A stretch of 64,000 bases of DNA from Streptomyces sp. RKAG290 (GTDB lineage: Bacteria > Actinomycetota > Actinomycetes > Streptomycetales > Streptomycetaceae). A model generated the notes under the pieces. The model was not told the DNA's origin, ran no database searches, and saw only the letters and a list, made by a program, of their open reading frames with translations. The stretch's first letter is position 1. The number at the start of each line of letters is the position of its first letter. The DNA is taken from positions 1,302,001-1,366,000 of the forward strand of contig NZ_JAJOZC010000001.1 of the NCBI RefSeq assembly GCF_023701695.1, read 5' to 3'. Below, piece by piece: positions 56,636-64,000 of the stretch. The translations under genes were made by a program, and so were the position numbers.

Positions 56636-57077
56636 TCAGACCGTCACGTCAAGTGACGTCACGGCTTCGAAATTACACAGGGGAAAATATATGAATCGTA
56701 TTTGGCCAAATTTTGAGCGTTACCGCAAAGTGACCTGAACACGCGGCAGTCCGTCTTGACGTCCAATGTCCCACCTCCTCCTGCCGGGCGTCCGGACGAC
56801 GGCCTGGCCGCTTCACCCGACGGCGTATGCGCTGAGATCGGACAGAACGGGTGCCGCGCAGACGCCCACACCCCGGCTTTGGCGCGAGAGGTTGTGATGA
56901 GGTTGTGATGAAGTGGTGCTGAGAAGTCGTGTCTAAATCGGCGTGAACGATTGATTCTTACTGGTCAGGCATTGTTTTGGGTGGGGTGAGCGAGGGGCGT
57001 GACGTTCCCGGACGCGTCATCCTCTCCTGTACCTGCTGGGCTGTGCCGACTCGACGGTTCTCCCCTGGTCCGTCGGG

Positions 57078-57446
57078 ATGAATTGCCCAGCCTGCCAGGC
57101 CGGTTGTGCTGTCTGCCCGGCCGGTGCTGCGGCTAACATGAATGCCCTCTACAACACCGTCAAAACTGACCAGTTCGTCAAGGAGCGGGACCGCAGTGGT
57201 CGGCCGGTGCCCGGCGGGGCCGCCGCTGGGCTCAGCCCGTACGAGTACGCCCACTGCAACATGGAAGGGCGCTACGCCTTCGAGAAATCCGGGCCGCCCG
57301 CCGACTATCCCCGAGCTACTGACGCCCTGAAGGGTGCTCCGCCCCAGGACGACGGAGCCAGCCTCCTGTGGTGGTTGGCGCCACCAGCGAGAGACCACAG
57401 TCGTGAACCACAGTTCCAGACGGGCCGATACGTCAACTCTGTTTGA
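57078..57446 (+). CDS. Possible small protein or gene fragment in the island
   Basis: 122 codons, ATG at 57078; an internal ATG at 57138 (NALYNTVKTDQFVKERDRSG) is an alternative. The stretch GLSPYEYAHCNMEGRYAFEK looks protein-like, but the ends are low quality, no Shine-Dalgarno is seen and the opposite strand is equally open. No domain is recognised. It may be a remnant. Confidence 0.25.
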   Translation: MNCPACQAGCAVCPAGAAANMNALYNTVKTDQFVKERDRSGRPVPGGAAAGLSPYEYAHCNMEGRYAFEKSGPPADYPRATDALKGAPPQDDGASLLWWLAPPARDHSREPQFQTGRYVNSV

Positions 57447-57849
57447 CGTCGGCGTCAAATCCGCTGAGCACCGACGCAGGCCGCCGCCATGCACCCCTTC
57501 TGACCAGCGCAGGAACGCTCTATCACACGGTTCATGTCCTTTCGTTGAGCGAGCACACCCGAGCGGTGGCCTCGCGTTGACCGGTGTCCCAACTCCTAAT
57601 CTCACGTTCGCCTCAGGGGCCGTCGTCCCTCGATGTTTCATCCGGTATTGCCTTTTCGTCCCGTGATGTCAGGTCGCGCGAGGAGACGGTCATCTCGTTG
57701 GTGCGGCTGCCGGCGAGGTGGACCACGGCGTCGGAGCGGGCCGACAGGGCTGGTAGTCGCCAGGCGCAGCGGATGGGATGAAAACGCAGCTCACGTGCGT
57801 CGGTCCTTCAAGACAGACAGACCAGGTCTGCAGACGGCGCGCAACATAG

Positions 57850-57886
57850 CGCGGGATCGCCGGTTAGCCAAACCGGCGATCCCGCG
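57850..57886. terminator. Perfect 16-bp hairpin in the island
   Basis: Arms 57850-57865 and 57871-57886 with loop AGCCA. It lies 6 nt past the TGA of a minus-strand coding remnant, so it is probably its terminator. Confidence 0.7.
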
Positions 57887-58185
57887 CATCATCAGTAGTC
57901 CACCACCACGCCTTGCCAAGAGCCGCTCGCCCGGATCAGATACAGCGTCCACACCTCATTGCTCGGCGTACAGAGCGCCAACTCCACTTACAACACACTC
58001 CGGCACCCCGCCACTGCCAACTGAGATTGATGACCACCCGTCAGCAAAGTCAGCAAGAGGTCAGCGCCGGACAGCGATGCGTCGTCCCTGATTGTCGGAT
58101 TCTGGTGCGAACTCGCAACCCAACAACTCGCTCTGACCTGCCTCGATTTAGCCAGTAAAAGTCCCCGCTACGCCATCAATTCCTG

Positions 58186-58208
58186 TCATGCGATCAGGCT
58201 GTAACCGC
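58186..58208. repeat. Right end repeat of the island, within the miaA 3' end
   Basis: Contains the miaA stop codon and last codons. Shares GATCAGGCTGT (58192-58202) and 19 of 23 positions with 49157-49179. Confidence 0.6.
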
Positions 58209-59132
58209 TCGTTCGACCAACGCCAGCGCCTGGCCCGGGAGTTCTTCGCGGTGCTCCGCGGCGCCGTTCAGCCACTGGACGCGCGGGTCGCGGCGGAACC
58301 AGGAGTCCTGGCGGCGCGCGAACCGTTTGGTGGCGCGCACGGTCTCGGTGCGCGCCTCGTCCTCGGTGCACTCCCCGGCCAGTGCGGCGAGCACCTGCTG
58401 GTAGCCGAGCGCCCGGGAGGCCGTGCGGCCGTCCCGCAGCCCCTGTGCCTCCAGGGCGCGCACCTCGTCGACCAGTCCCGCGTCCCACATCCGGTCGACC
58501 CGCAGGGCGATGCGCTCGTCGAGTTCCGGCCGGGCCACGTCGACGCCGATCTGGACGGCGTCGTAGACCGCATCGTTACCGGGGAGGTTGGCGGTAAAGG
58601 GCTTGCCTGTGATCTCGATGACCTCCAGGGCGCGGACGATGCGCCGCCCGTTGCTGGACAGGATGGCGCGGCCCGCCTCCGGGTCGGCCGCGGCGAGCCG
58701 CTCGTGCAGCGCTCCGGAACCGCGCTCGGCCAGCTCCGCCTCCAGTGCGGCCCGGACGGCGGGGTCCGTACCGGGGAACTCCAGGGCGTCGATCGCGCCC
58801 TTCACGTAGAGGCCGGAGCCGCCCACCAGGACGGGGGTGCGGCCCTCGGCGAGCAGCCGGTCGATCTCGGCGCGGGCCAGCCGCTGGTACTCCGCGACGC
58901 TGGCGGTCTCGGTGACGTCCCAGATGTCCAGCAGACGGTGCGGGACGGATTCGCGCTCCGCGAGTGTCAGCTTCGCGGTACCGATATCCATCCCCCGGTA
59001 GAGCTGCATGGAGTCGGCGTTGACCACTTCGCCCCCGAGCTGCTGGGCGAGGAACACCCCCAGGTCGGACTTTCCGGCTGCGGTGGGACCGACGACGGCG
59101 ATGACCCGCGGTGCGGGAGCTGGACTTCTCAC
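58194..59132 (-). CDS. miaA: tRNA dimethylallyltransferase
   Basis: 312 residues from the GTG at 59132 (RSPAPAPRVIAVVGPTAAGK); a GTG two codons upstream is equally possible. The P-loop is VVGPTAAGKSDLG. VNADSMQLYRGMDIGTAKL, VLVGGSGLYVKGAIDALEFP, SNGRRIVRALEVIEITGKPF and GYQQVLAAL are MiaA signatures. It adds dimethylallyl to A37 of tRNAs reading U-starting codons; MiaB, encoded nearby, adds the methylthio group. Its 3' end is the inferred island attachment site and remains intact. Confidence 0.96.
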   Translation of the reverse strand: MRSPAPAPRVIAVVGPTAAGKSDLGVFLAQQLGGEVVNADSMQLYRGMDIGTAKLTLAERESVPHRLLDIWDVTETASVAEYQRLARAEIDRLLAEGRTPVLVGGSGLYVKGAIDALEFPGTDPAVRAALEAELAERGSGALHERLAAADPEAGRAILSSNGRRIVRALEVIEITGKPFTANLPGNDAVYDAVQIGVDVARPELDERIALRVDRMWDAGLVDEVRALEAQGLRDGRTASRALGYQQVLAALAGECTEDEARTETVRATKRFARRQDSWFRRDPRVQWLNGAAEHREELPGQALALVERAVTA

Positions 59133-59374
59133 TGCCACAGTCTCTCGCAATCCTGGGGGCCCGTTCCCGAATGGCGGACGTGGCGGCCCGAGGGGTGGCG
59201 TGTTCGGCTGCTCACTCAAGTAAACTTGCGAGTAAATATGGGTGTTTTCTCCTGGTTCTGCCGTTTGTCCTCCACGACCGCCGATGCCGCGGCCGGGAGA
59301 GTGCGCGACCGCGCGGCGGGTAACCGGGCCGGAGAGAGCACCCGCACGCAGTCCCCCAGCAGAGAAGGTGTCCG

Positions 59375-59658
59375 ATGGGCTTCATGGACAATTTGAAGGC
59401 GAAGCTGAGCCCGGCCAAGGACAAGGTCAGTGACCTCGCGCAGCAGCACGGGGGAAGATCGACCAGGGGCTCGACAAGGCCGCGCGCACGGTGGACGAGA
59501 AGACCAAGGGCAAGTACAGCGACAAGATCGTGACCGGCACCCAGAAGGCCAAGGACGCGGTGGAGCGCCTGTCCCACAAGGACGGCGGCAGCACGCCGCC
59601 CGCTCCGGGCAGTACGCCTCCGGGTCCGGGCAGCACCCCGCCGCCGCCCGGTTTCTGA
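59375..59658 (+). CDS. Small lysine-rich antitoxin-family protein (MT0933-like), frame break at 59450-59454
   Basis: ATG at 59375 (GFMDNLKAKLSPAKDKVSDL) with GAAGG 7 nt upstream. After 26 residues the reading loses frame at a run of five G. One added base gives 94 residues: KIDQGLDKAARTVDEKTKGK YSDKI... then a Pro/Gly tail (STPPAPG repeated). The Lys/Asp-rich amphipathic helix with KxxDxxGQKID-like spacing matches the actinobacterial MT0933 antitoxin family (Pfam). No toxin gene is adjacent, so the label is by family only. It is divergent from miaA. Confidence 0.75.
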
Positions 59659-59681
59659 CCCAGGTCCGACAGGACACCGTG

Positions 59682-59815
59682 ACGGCCGTGGAGCGGCATC
59701 GCTCCACGGCCGTCGTGCGTCCTCATGGGGCCACCCGGTTCGGCGGACCGGCCGCGCCGGCGGTCACGGGGGCCACCCGGTTGAGCGACCGCGGTCACGG
59801 GCCCACCCGTGACCG
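59682..59815. terminator. Two hairpins between convergent genes
   Basis: A perfect 13-bp stem (59682-59694 with 59701-59713) and a perfect 10-bp stem (59792-59801 with 59806-59815), between the stops at 59658 and 59840. Confidence 0.85.
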
Positions 59816-59839
59816 GCTGCCCGGCCGCGCCGCAGTCGC

Positions 59840-60553
59840 TCAGGACCAGGCGGCGACCATGTAGCCCACGCCGTAGGGCGCGTCGTCGTACAGCAGCCGG
59901 CCGTCGAGGCCGGCGCCCTCCGCCGCCCCCGCGAGCACCTGCCAGGGCGCGCGGCCGGCGGCCTTGAGCTCGTACGCCAGTGCCTCGTCCAGCGCGATCA
60001 GCCCAGCGGTGTCGGCAGCACCCAGGGCCCGCGAGGCCGTCACGTCGAAATCGGCGGCGCGCTCGTCCAGGTAGCCCGGGGCCTTGAGGGTCCGGCAGGC
60101 GCTCCCGTCGCCCATCACCAGCAGCGCCACCCGGTCCGCCCTGGCGGCCAGTGCCCGTCCGGCGTCCGTGCAGCGGCCGGTCTCCAGCGGCTCCCCCACG
60201 CCCAGCGCCTCGACGGGGGCGGCAGCCCACCCGGTACGGGCCAGCAGCCAGGCGCCGACGGCGAGCGACGGGGGAAGGGGGCGGTCGGCCACCGCGCCGA
60301 GGTCACGGCCGAGCCGTACCTCCAGGCCGACGCCGAACTCCTCGAAGGTGCCGGTGGCGCCCTCGGGGTGCGGGCCGCGGCCGGCGAGGCCGGCCGGACC
60401 GATCACGATCAGCAGATCGGGCCGGGCAGCCGCCAGCACGCCCAGAGCATCGGTGCACGCGGTCCTCGCGGCGTCCAGCTCGGGCGCGGCACCGGCGGCG
60501 ACGTCGGGGACCAGCAGGGGCGGGCAGGGGCATACGGCGGCGGCGACAAGCAT
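59840..60553 (-). CDS. Class III extradiol dioxygenase-fold protein (LigB/MEMO-like)
   Basis: 237 residues from the ATG at 60553 (LVAAAVCPCPPLLVPDVAAG). PDLLIVIGPAGLAGRGPHPE, VALLVMGDGSACRTLKAPGY and FDVTASRALGAADTAGLIAL follow the LigB-like family found between miaA and miaB in streptomycetes. The usual iron-ligand histidines appear largely missing, so catalysis is doubtful. No Shine-Dalgarno is seen; TACGCT 7 nt upstream could be a -10 for a leaderless message. It is on the same strand as miaB. Confidence 0.75.
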   Translation of the reverse strand: MLVAAAVCPCPPLLVPDVAAGAAPELDAARTACTDALGVLAAARPDLLIVIGPAGLAGRGPHPEGATGTFEEFGVGLEVRLGRDLGAVADRPLPPSLAVGAWLLARTGWAAAPVEALGVGEPLETGRCTDAGRALAARADRVALLVMGDGSACRTLKAPGYLDERAADFDVTASRALGAADTAGLIALDEALAYELKAAGRAPWQVLAGAAEGAGLDGRLLYDDAPYGVGYMVAAWS

Positions 60554-60740
60554 GGAGGGCAGCGTACTGGCTGGGGGTGACACGTCCCTCGGCGCGGACG
60601 CGTCGGCACAGTCCCCTCTCGTGCCGCCCGACCGGGGACCGGAACGGCCGTCAGCCGCAGCCGGAACCCCGCACCGAGTCCCCCGGCAGCCGCAACCGCA
60701 ACCCGGCACCCCGACGCACCCCGTCAGCCGCAGCCCAGTA

Positions 60741-60791
60741 CCGAGGCAGCCGTCAGCCGCACCCGGGGCCCGGCTCCGAGGCAGCCGTCAG
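60741..60791. repeat. Direct repeat CCGAGGCAGCCGTCAG at the miaB 3' end
   Basis: Exact 16-nt copies at 60741-60756 and 60776-60791, a 35-nt period; shorter GTCAGCCGCAGCC relatives recur between 60650 and 60735. The second copy spans the corrected miaB stop codon. Confidence 0.8.
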
Positions 60792-62307
60792 TCGCAGCCG
60801 CAGCCCGGGGCCGAGGTGGCCGGCAGCGGCGCCGGGGCGCCGATCCCGGGCAGGCCCAGCATGACGCCGGCGGGCTTGGCGGCCGCGGCGGCGGTGCGCT
60901 TCTCCCAGGCGTCCCCCGAGCGGGTCCGGCGTACCCCGAGGGGGCGCCTTCGGCGAGCAGGTGGTGCGGGGCGGCGTAGCTGATCTCGACGGTCACCACG
61001 TCGCCGGGGCGTACGTCCTGGTCCGGCTTGGTGAAGTGGACCAGGCGGTTGTCGGGGGCGCGGCCGGACAGCCGGTGGGTCGCGCCGTCCTTGCGGCCCT
61101 CACCCTCCGCGACCATGACGTCCAGCGTGCGGCCCACCTGCTTCTTGTTCTCCGACCAGGAGATCTCCTCCTGGAGGACGGACAGGCGCATGTACCGCTC
61201 CTGGACGACCTCCTTGGGGATCTGCCCGTCCATGTCGGCGGCCGGCGTTCCGGGGCGCTTGGAGTACTGGAAGGTGAAGGCGTTGGCGAAGCGTGCCTCA
61301 CGGACCGCGTGCATGGTCTGCTCGAAGTCCTCCTCGGTCTCGCCGGGGAAGCCGACGATGATGTCGGTGGAGATCGCGGCGTCCGGCATGGCGGCCCGCA
61401 CCTTCTCGATGATGCCGAGGAAGCGTTCCTGCCGGTACGAGCGCCGCATCGCCTTGAGGACGGTGTCCGAGCCGGACTGCATCGGCATGTGCAGCTGCGG
61501 CATCACGTTCGGCGTCTCGGCCATCGCGGCGATCACGTCGTCCGTGAAGTCACGCGGGTGCGGCGAGGTGAAGCGGACGCGCTCCAGGCCCTCGATCCGC
61601 CCGCAGGCGCGCAGCAGCTTGGAGAAGGCCTCGCGGTCGCCGATGTCGGAGCCGTACGCGTTCACGTTCTGGCCGAGCAGGGTGATCTCGGAGACCCCTT
61701 CGGCGACCAGGGCCTCGATCTCGGCCAGGATGTCGCCGGTCCGGCGGTCCTTCTCCTTGCCGCGCAGGGCCGGAACGATGCAGAAGGTGCAGGTGTTGTT
61801 GCAGCCGACCGAGATGGACACCCAGGCGGCGTACGCGGACTCGCGACGGGTGGGGAGCGTCGAGGGGAACGCCTCCAGGGATTCGGCGATCTCGATCTGC
61901 GCCTCCTCCTGGATGCGGGCGCGCTCCAGCAGCACGGGCAGCTTGCCGATGTTGTGCGTACCGAAGACCACGTCCACCCAGGGAGCCCGCTCGACGATCG
62001 TGTCGCGGTCCTTCTGTGCGAGACAGCCGCCGACCGCGATCTGCATGCCCGGGCGCTTCGTCTTCATGGGGGCGAGGCGGCCGAGGTTGCCGTAGAGCTT
62101 GTTGTCGGCGTTCTCACGTACGGCGCAGGTGTTGAAGACGACGACATCGGCGTCACCGTCGGAGCCCTCGGGCGCCCGTACGTAGCCGGCGCCCTCCAGC
62201 AGCCCCGACAGCCGCTCGGAGTCGTGGACGTTCATCTGGCACCCGTAGGTGCGCACCTCATAGCTTTTTCTGACGTCCACTGCTTCGCTCCGGTTGCCGC
62301 TGCTCAT
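60788..62307 (-). CDS. miaB: tRNA-2-methylthio-N6-dimethylallyladenosine synthase (frame break at 60940-60944)
   Basis: ATG at 62307. The UPF0004 domain has cysteines in [23 protein letters not shown] and VGGCLAQKD; the radical SAM cluster is [14 protein letters not shown]; the TRAM domain begins near [16 protein letters not shown]. All catalytic parts are in one frame. After LLAEGAP a run of five G breaks the frame; one extra base gives [13 protein letters not shown] and a Cys-rich end (GCGCD) at 60788, 506 residues. Uncorrected it reads on to 60724. It methylthiolates i6A37 in tRNA, acting after MiaA. Confidence 0.93.
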
Positions 62308-62440
62308 GCGACAAGGGTAGGCGCTGGCCGGGCGCCTCCCGCCGCGGGCGGCTTCCGGGCGGCTTCCCGGCCCCTGCGAAGGCAGGGGATCCGGCGGCGC
62401 CCCTGGCCATCGCCGGGAACGACCTGGCAGGATCGCCGCC

Positions 62441-63442
62441 ATGCTCCCGGCAGCAATGTCCCGAATCGGCCGGCGTCGCTCCCTGCGGGTGGGCGCCGCC
62501 CTCGTCGTCGTGCTCGGGCTGCTGCTCTGGTGGCTGCTCCCGCTCGGGGACCCGGCGCCGAGCGGAACGCTGAGCTTCAGCACCGGTGTGCGCAGCGGGG
62601 TCTACCAGCGCTACGGCGAGCGGCTGAAGGGCGCACTCGCCAAGGACCTGCCCGATGTGTCGATACAGCTCCAGACCAGCGAGGGCTCGCAGCAGAACAT
62701 CGCGCGGGTGGCGACGGGAAAGGCCGACTTCACCATCGCCACCACCGACGCCGTCGCCACCTACCTGCGGGACGACAAGCCGGGTGCCGAGCGGCTGCGG
62801 GGCTGCGTCCGGCTGTACGACGACTACGTGCAGCTGGTGGTCGACCGTGATTCGGACATCCGCAAGGTCGCGGATCTGCGGGGCAAGAAGGTCGCGGTCG
62901 GGCAGCCGGGGTCAGGGGTGCGGCTGGTCGCCGACCGGCTGATGAAGGCCGCCGGACTGGATCCCGTCGATGACGTGACGGCGATACCTGTCGGCATCGA
63001 CACCATGCCGAAACTGCTGGAGAGCGGCCGGCTCGATGCGTTCTTCTGGTCCGGCGGGCTGCCGACCACCGCGGTGCAGGACCTCTCGGCCCGGTTCGCG
63101 ATCCGGCTGGTCCCGCTGGAGGACCCGCTGATCAAGGAGCTCCAGGCGGCGGGCGGATCCACCCGCTACTACCGCTCGGCCGTGATGCCCGCCGACGCCT
63201 ACGGAAGCGCCCAGCAGGGGCAGGCCGTGCCCACCGTGGCGGTCGCCAATGTGCTGGTGACCACGGACCGTACGGACGCGGCGATGACCGAGGCGTTCAC
63301 CCGGACCGTGATCGACAGCCGGGACCGCATCGGGCGCGAGGTGCACGCCGCGCAGCTGGTCGACCTGCGGACCGCCATCTACACCGATCCGCTGCCGCTG
63401 CACGAAGGAGCCAAGCGCTACTACCGCTCGGTCAAGCCCTGA
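62441..63442 (+). CDS. TAXI-family TRAP-type solute-binding protein
   Basis: 333 residues from the ATG at 62441 (AGGA 9 nt upstream); the ATG at 62456 is an alternative. A basic N-terminus ([11 protein letters not shown]) and the hydrophobic segment [17 protein letters not shown] make a signal or anchor. [40 protein letters not shown] and [20 protein letters not shown] match TAXI proteins. These bind small acids for TRAP uptake, but no TRAP permease is nearby. Streptomycete copies sit next to a two-component system, as here, and may sense rather than transport (inference). Confidence 0.87.
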   Translation: MLPAAMSRIGRRRSLRVGAALVVVLGLLLWWLLPLGDPAPSGTLSFSTGVRSGVYQRYGERLKGALAKDLPDVSIQLQTSEGSQQNIARVATGKADFTIATTDAVATYLRDDKPGAERLRGCVRLYDDYVQLVVDRDSDIRKVADLRGKKVAVGQPGSGVRLVADRLMKAAGLDPVDDVTAIPVGIDTMPKLLESGRLDAFFWSGGLPTTAVQDLSARFAIRLVPLEDPLIKELQAAGGSTRYYRSAVMPADAYGSAQQGQAVPTVAVANVLVTTDRTDAAMTEAFTRTVIDSRDRIGREVHAAQLVDLRTAIYTDPLPLHEGAKRYYRSVKP

Positions 63443-63539
63443 GGCTCGTAGCCGCAGGCACGGGACCCAGCGGGACCTTCGGCGCACGGCCTGCGCCCCG
63501 GCCGCCCTGCGTTTCCCGGCTCACACCGTGACCGCCAAC

Positions 63540-63563
63540 CGGCTGCGGGGCTGTGCGCAGCCG
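63540..63563. terminator. Hairpin between TAXI gene and sensor kinase
   Basis: 8-bp stem (CGGCTGCG/CGCAGCCG, 63540-63547 with 63556-63563) and an 8-nt loop, between convergent stops at 63442 and 63599. Confidence 0.55.
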
Positions 63564-63598
63564 CCCCACGGCGGCCACTGCCTGCAGCCGTCGCCCGG

Positions 63599-64000
63599 TC
63601 ACGCGTGCGGTCCGTTGCGCGGCACCGACACCGTCACCCGCAGCCCGTGCGGCTCGTGACGCGCGCAGTCGAGGGAGCCGCCGCCGGCGGCCAGCAGCGC
63701 CTTGGAGATGGAGAGGCCGAGACCGGATCCCCGTACGTTCTGGTGCTGGGCGCTGCGCCAGAAGCGGTCACCGACGCGGTCCAGTTCCTGCTCGGTCAGG
63801 CCGGGCCCGCGGTCCGCGACGACGACCGTGACGTACTCGCTGCCGGAGGCGACCGTGACCCGGACCTCCTCGTCCTCGGGGGTGAACTTGAGGGCGTTGT
63901 CGATGATGGCGTCGAGCGCGCTGGACAGGGCGATGGGGTCCGCCCAGGCCGTGACGGCCGGGGCGCCGTCCGCCCGCAGCCGTACGCCCTTCTCCTCGGC
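63599..64000 (-). CDS. Sensor histidine kinase, C-terminal part (5' end outside window)
   Basis: 134 residues of a HATPase domain are visible: ALDAIIDNALKFTPEDEEVR (N-box), VVVADRGPGL (G1), VRGSGLGLSISKALLAAGGG (G2) and the terminal strand GLRVTVSVPRNG. The EnvZ/HisKA-type spacing indicates a classical membrane sensor kinase rather than the NarL type seen at 1162. The His box and sensor lie right of the window. It converges with the TAXI-type gene; the pair may form one signalling unit (inference). Confidence 0.9.
   Translation of the reverse strand, partial: AEEKGVRLRADGAPAVTAWADPIALSSALDAIIDNALKFTPEDEEVRVTVASGSEYVTVVVADRGPGLTEQELDRVGDRFWRSAQHQNVRGSGLGLSISKALLAAGGGSLDCARHEPHGLRVTVSVPRNGPHA

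Larger units (their letters stand above)
56636..58185. other. Right island flank, mostly non-coding or decayed
   Basis: 1.55 kb. It begins with an AT-rich stretch (56655-56720) that probably holds the RHS promoter. I recognise no complete gene. A perfect 16-bp hairpin (57850-57886) follows the end of a small minus-strand coding remnant (stop at 57892; ends VWTLYLIRASGSWQGVVVDY), which looks like the 3' fragment of a lost gene. Confidence 0.5.
49163..58202. mobile_element. Putative 9-kb genomic island at the 3' end of miaA
   Basis: Bounded by direct repeats (49157-49179 and 58186-58208) that copy the miaA 3' end. A second imperfect 18-nt direct repeat (AGTCRGCAAGAGGTSAGC) is at 49226 and 58048. 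The interior separates genes that, as I recall, are neighbours in S. coelicolor, has stretches of clearly lower GC (49740-50720, 56640-56720), and carries an RHS toxin gene with a candidate immunity gene. No integrase or transposase is recognisable, so mobility is lost or was passive. Boundaries are inferred. Confidence 0.55.

Noticed and set aside
56958..57641. 227-codon minus-strand frame as a transposase
   Set aside because: Its end (PPKTMPDQ) looked IS-like, but there is no DDE motif, helix-turn-helix or inverted-repeat ends, and composition is shadow-like.
37060..60944. Phase variation through poly-G tracts
   Set aside because: Five- to six-base tracts are too short for efficient slipped-strand switching, and the genes hit (miaB, rshA) are not surface-variation genes.
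1..64000. tRNA, rRNA or CRISPR arrays
   Set aside because: No cloverleaf with CCA-type ends, no rRNA segments, and no regularly spaced 24-40 nt repeats were seen.

Overview
The window is high-GC DNA from an actinomycete, almost certainly a Streptomyces. Evidence: GTG/TTG starts, near-universal G/C third positions, the principal sigma factor HrdB next to a WhiH-type sporulation regulator, a nrdR-nrdJ pair beside lexA, and the order parE / DUF7455 / protease / hrdB / whiH ... rnhB ... nrdJ / nrdR / lexA ... hflX / rsh / dapF / miaA / miaB. As I recall it (not searched), this follows the S. coelicolor chromosome around SCO5785-SCO5822.

Layout. 1-2840: 5' part of a DUF485 membrane protein, then a translationally coupled operon (DUF1453 membrane protein, NarL-type sensor kinase, response regulator). 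2984-9604: parE, a small zinc-binding protein, a secreted trypsin-like protease, hrdB and whiH. 9765-24938: an ABC ATPase-permease fusion, an NrtR-like Nudix protein with a leaderless, operator-bearing promoter, a DUF4192 protein divergent from a RecQ helicase carrying a C-terminal phosphoribosyltransferase-like domain, rnhB, a DUF4173 membrane protein, an ADP-ribosylglycohydrolase/histidine-phosphatase pair, and DUF4937 and DUF1152 proteins. 25089-32679: terD-like gene, B12-dependent ribonucleotide reductase nrdJ with its repressor nrdR, lexA, and a DinG/XPD-type helicase. 32730-38877: a four-gene NRPS-independent siderophore operon (diaminobutyrate aminotransferase, two IucA/IucC synthetases, AlcB-type acyltransferase). 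39271-42005: two tandem paralogous secreted proteases. 42084-49063: hflX, M1 aminopeptidase, RelA/SpoT homologue, dapF, small membrane protein. 49157-58208: a roughly 9-kb lower-GC island at the 3' end of miaA, with an RHS polymorphic-toxin gene and a probable immunity gene, both frame-disrupted. 58194-64000: miaA, a small antitoxin-family gene, a dioxygenase-fold protein, miaB, a TAXI-type binding protein, and the end of a sensor kinase.

Novelty candidates. (1) The RHS gene ends in a 135-residue tip domain I do not recognise, followed by a candidate immunity gene and a perfect 21-bp hairpin. (2) A perfect palindrome made of two inverted DnaA-box-like 9-mers lies in the divergent promoter region of the RecQ-phosphoribosyltransferase gene. 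(3) The siderophore operon has the rhizobactin-like aminotransferase, synthetase and acyltransferase parts but no decarboxylase or hydroxylase.

Data-quality warning. Five otherwise conserved genes (IucA/IucC synthetase, first tandem protease, RelA/SpoT homologue, antitoxin-like gene, miaB) each lose frame at a run of exactly five G on the + strand, and each is restored by one extra base. Sequencing undercalls are the simplest explanation. Those genes are given with corrected boundaries.
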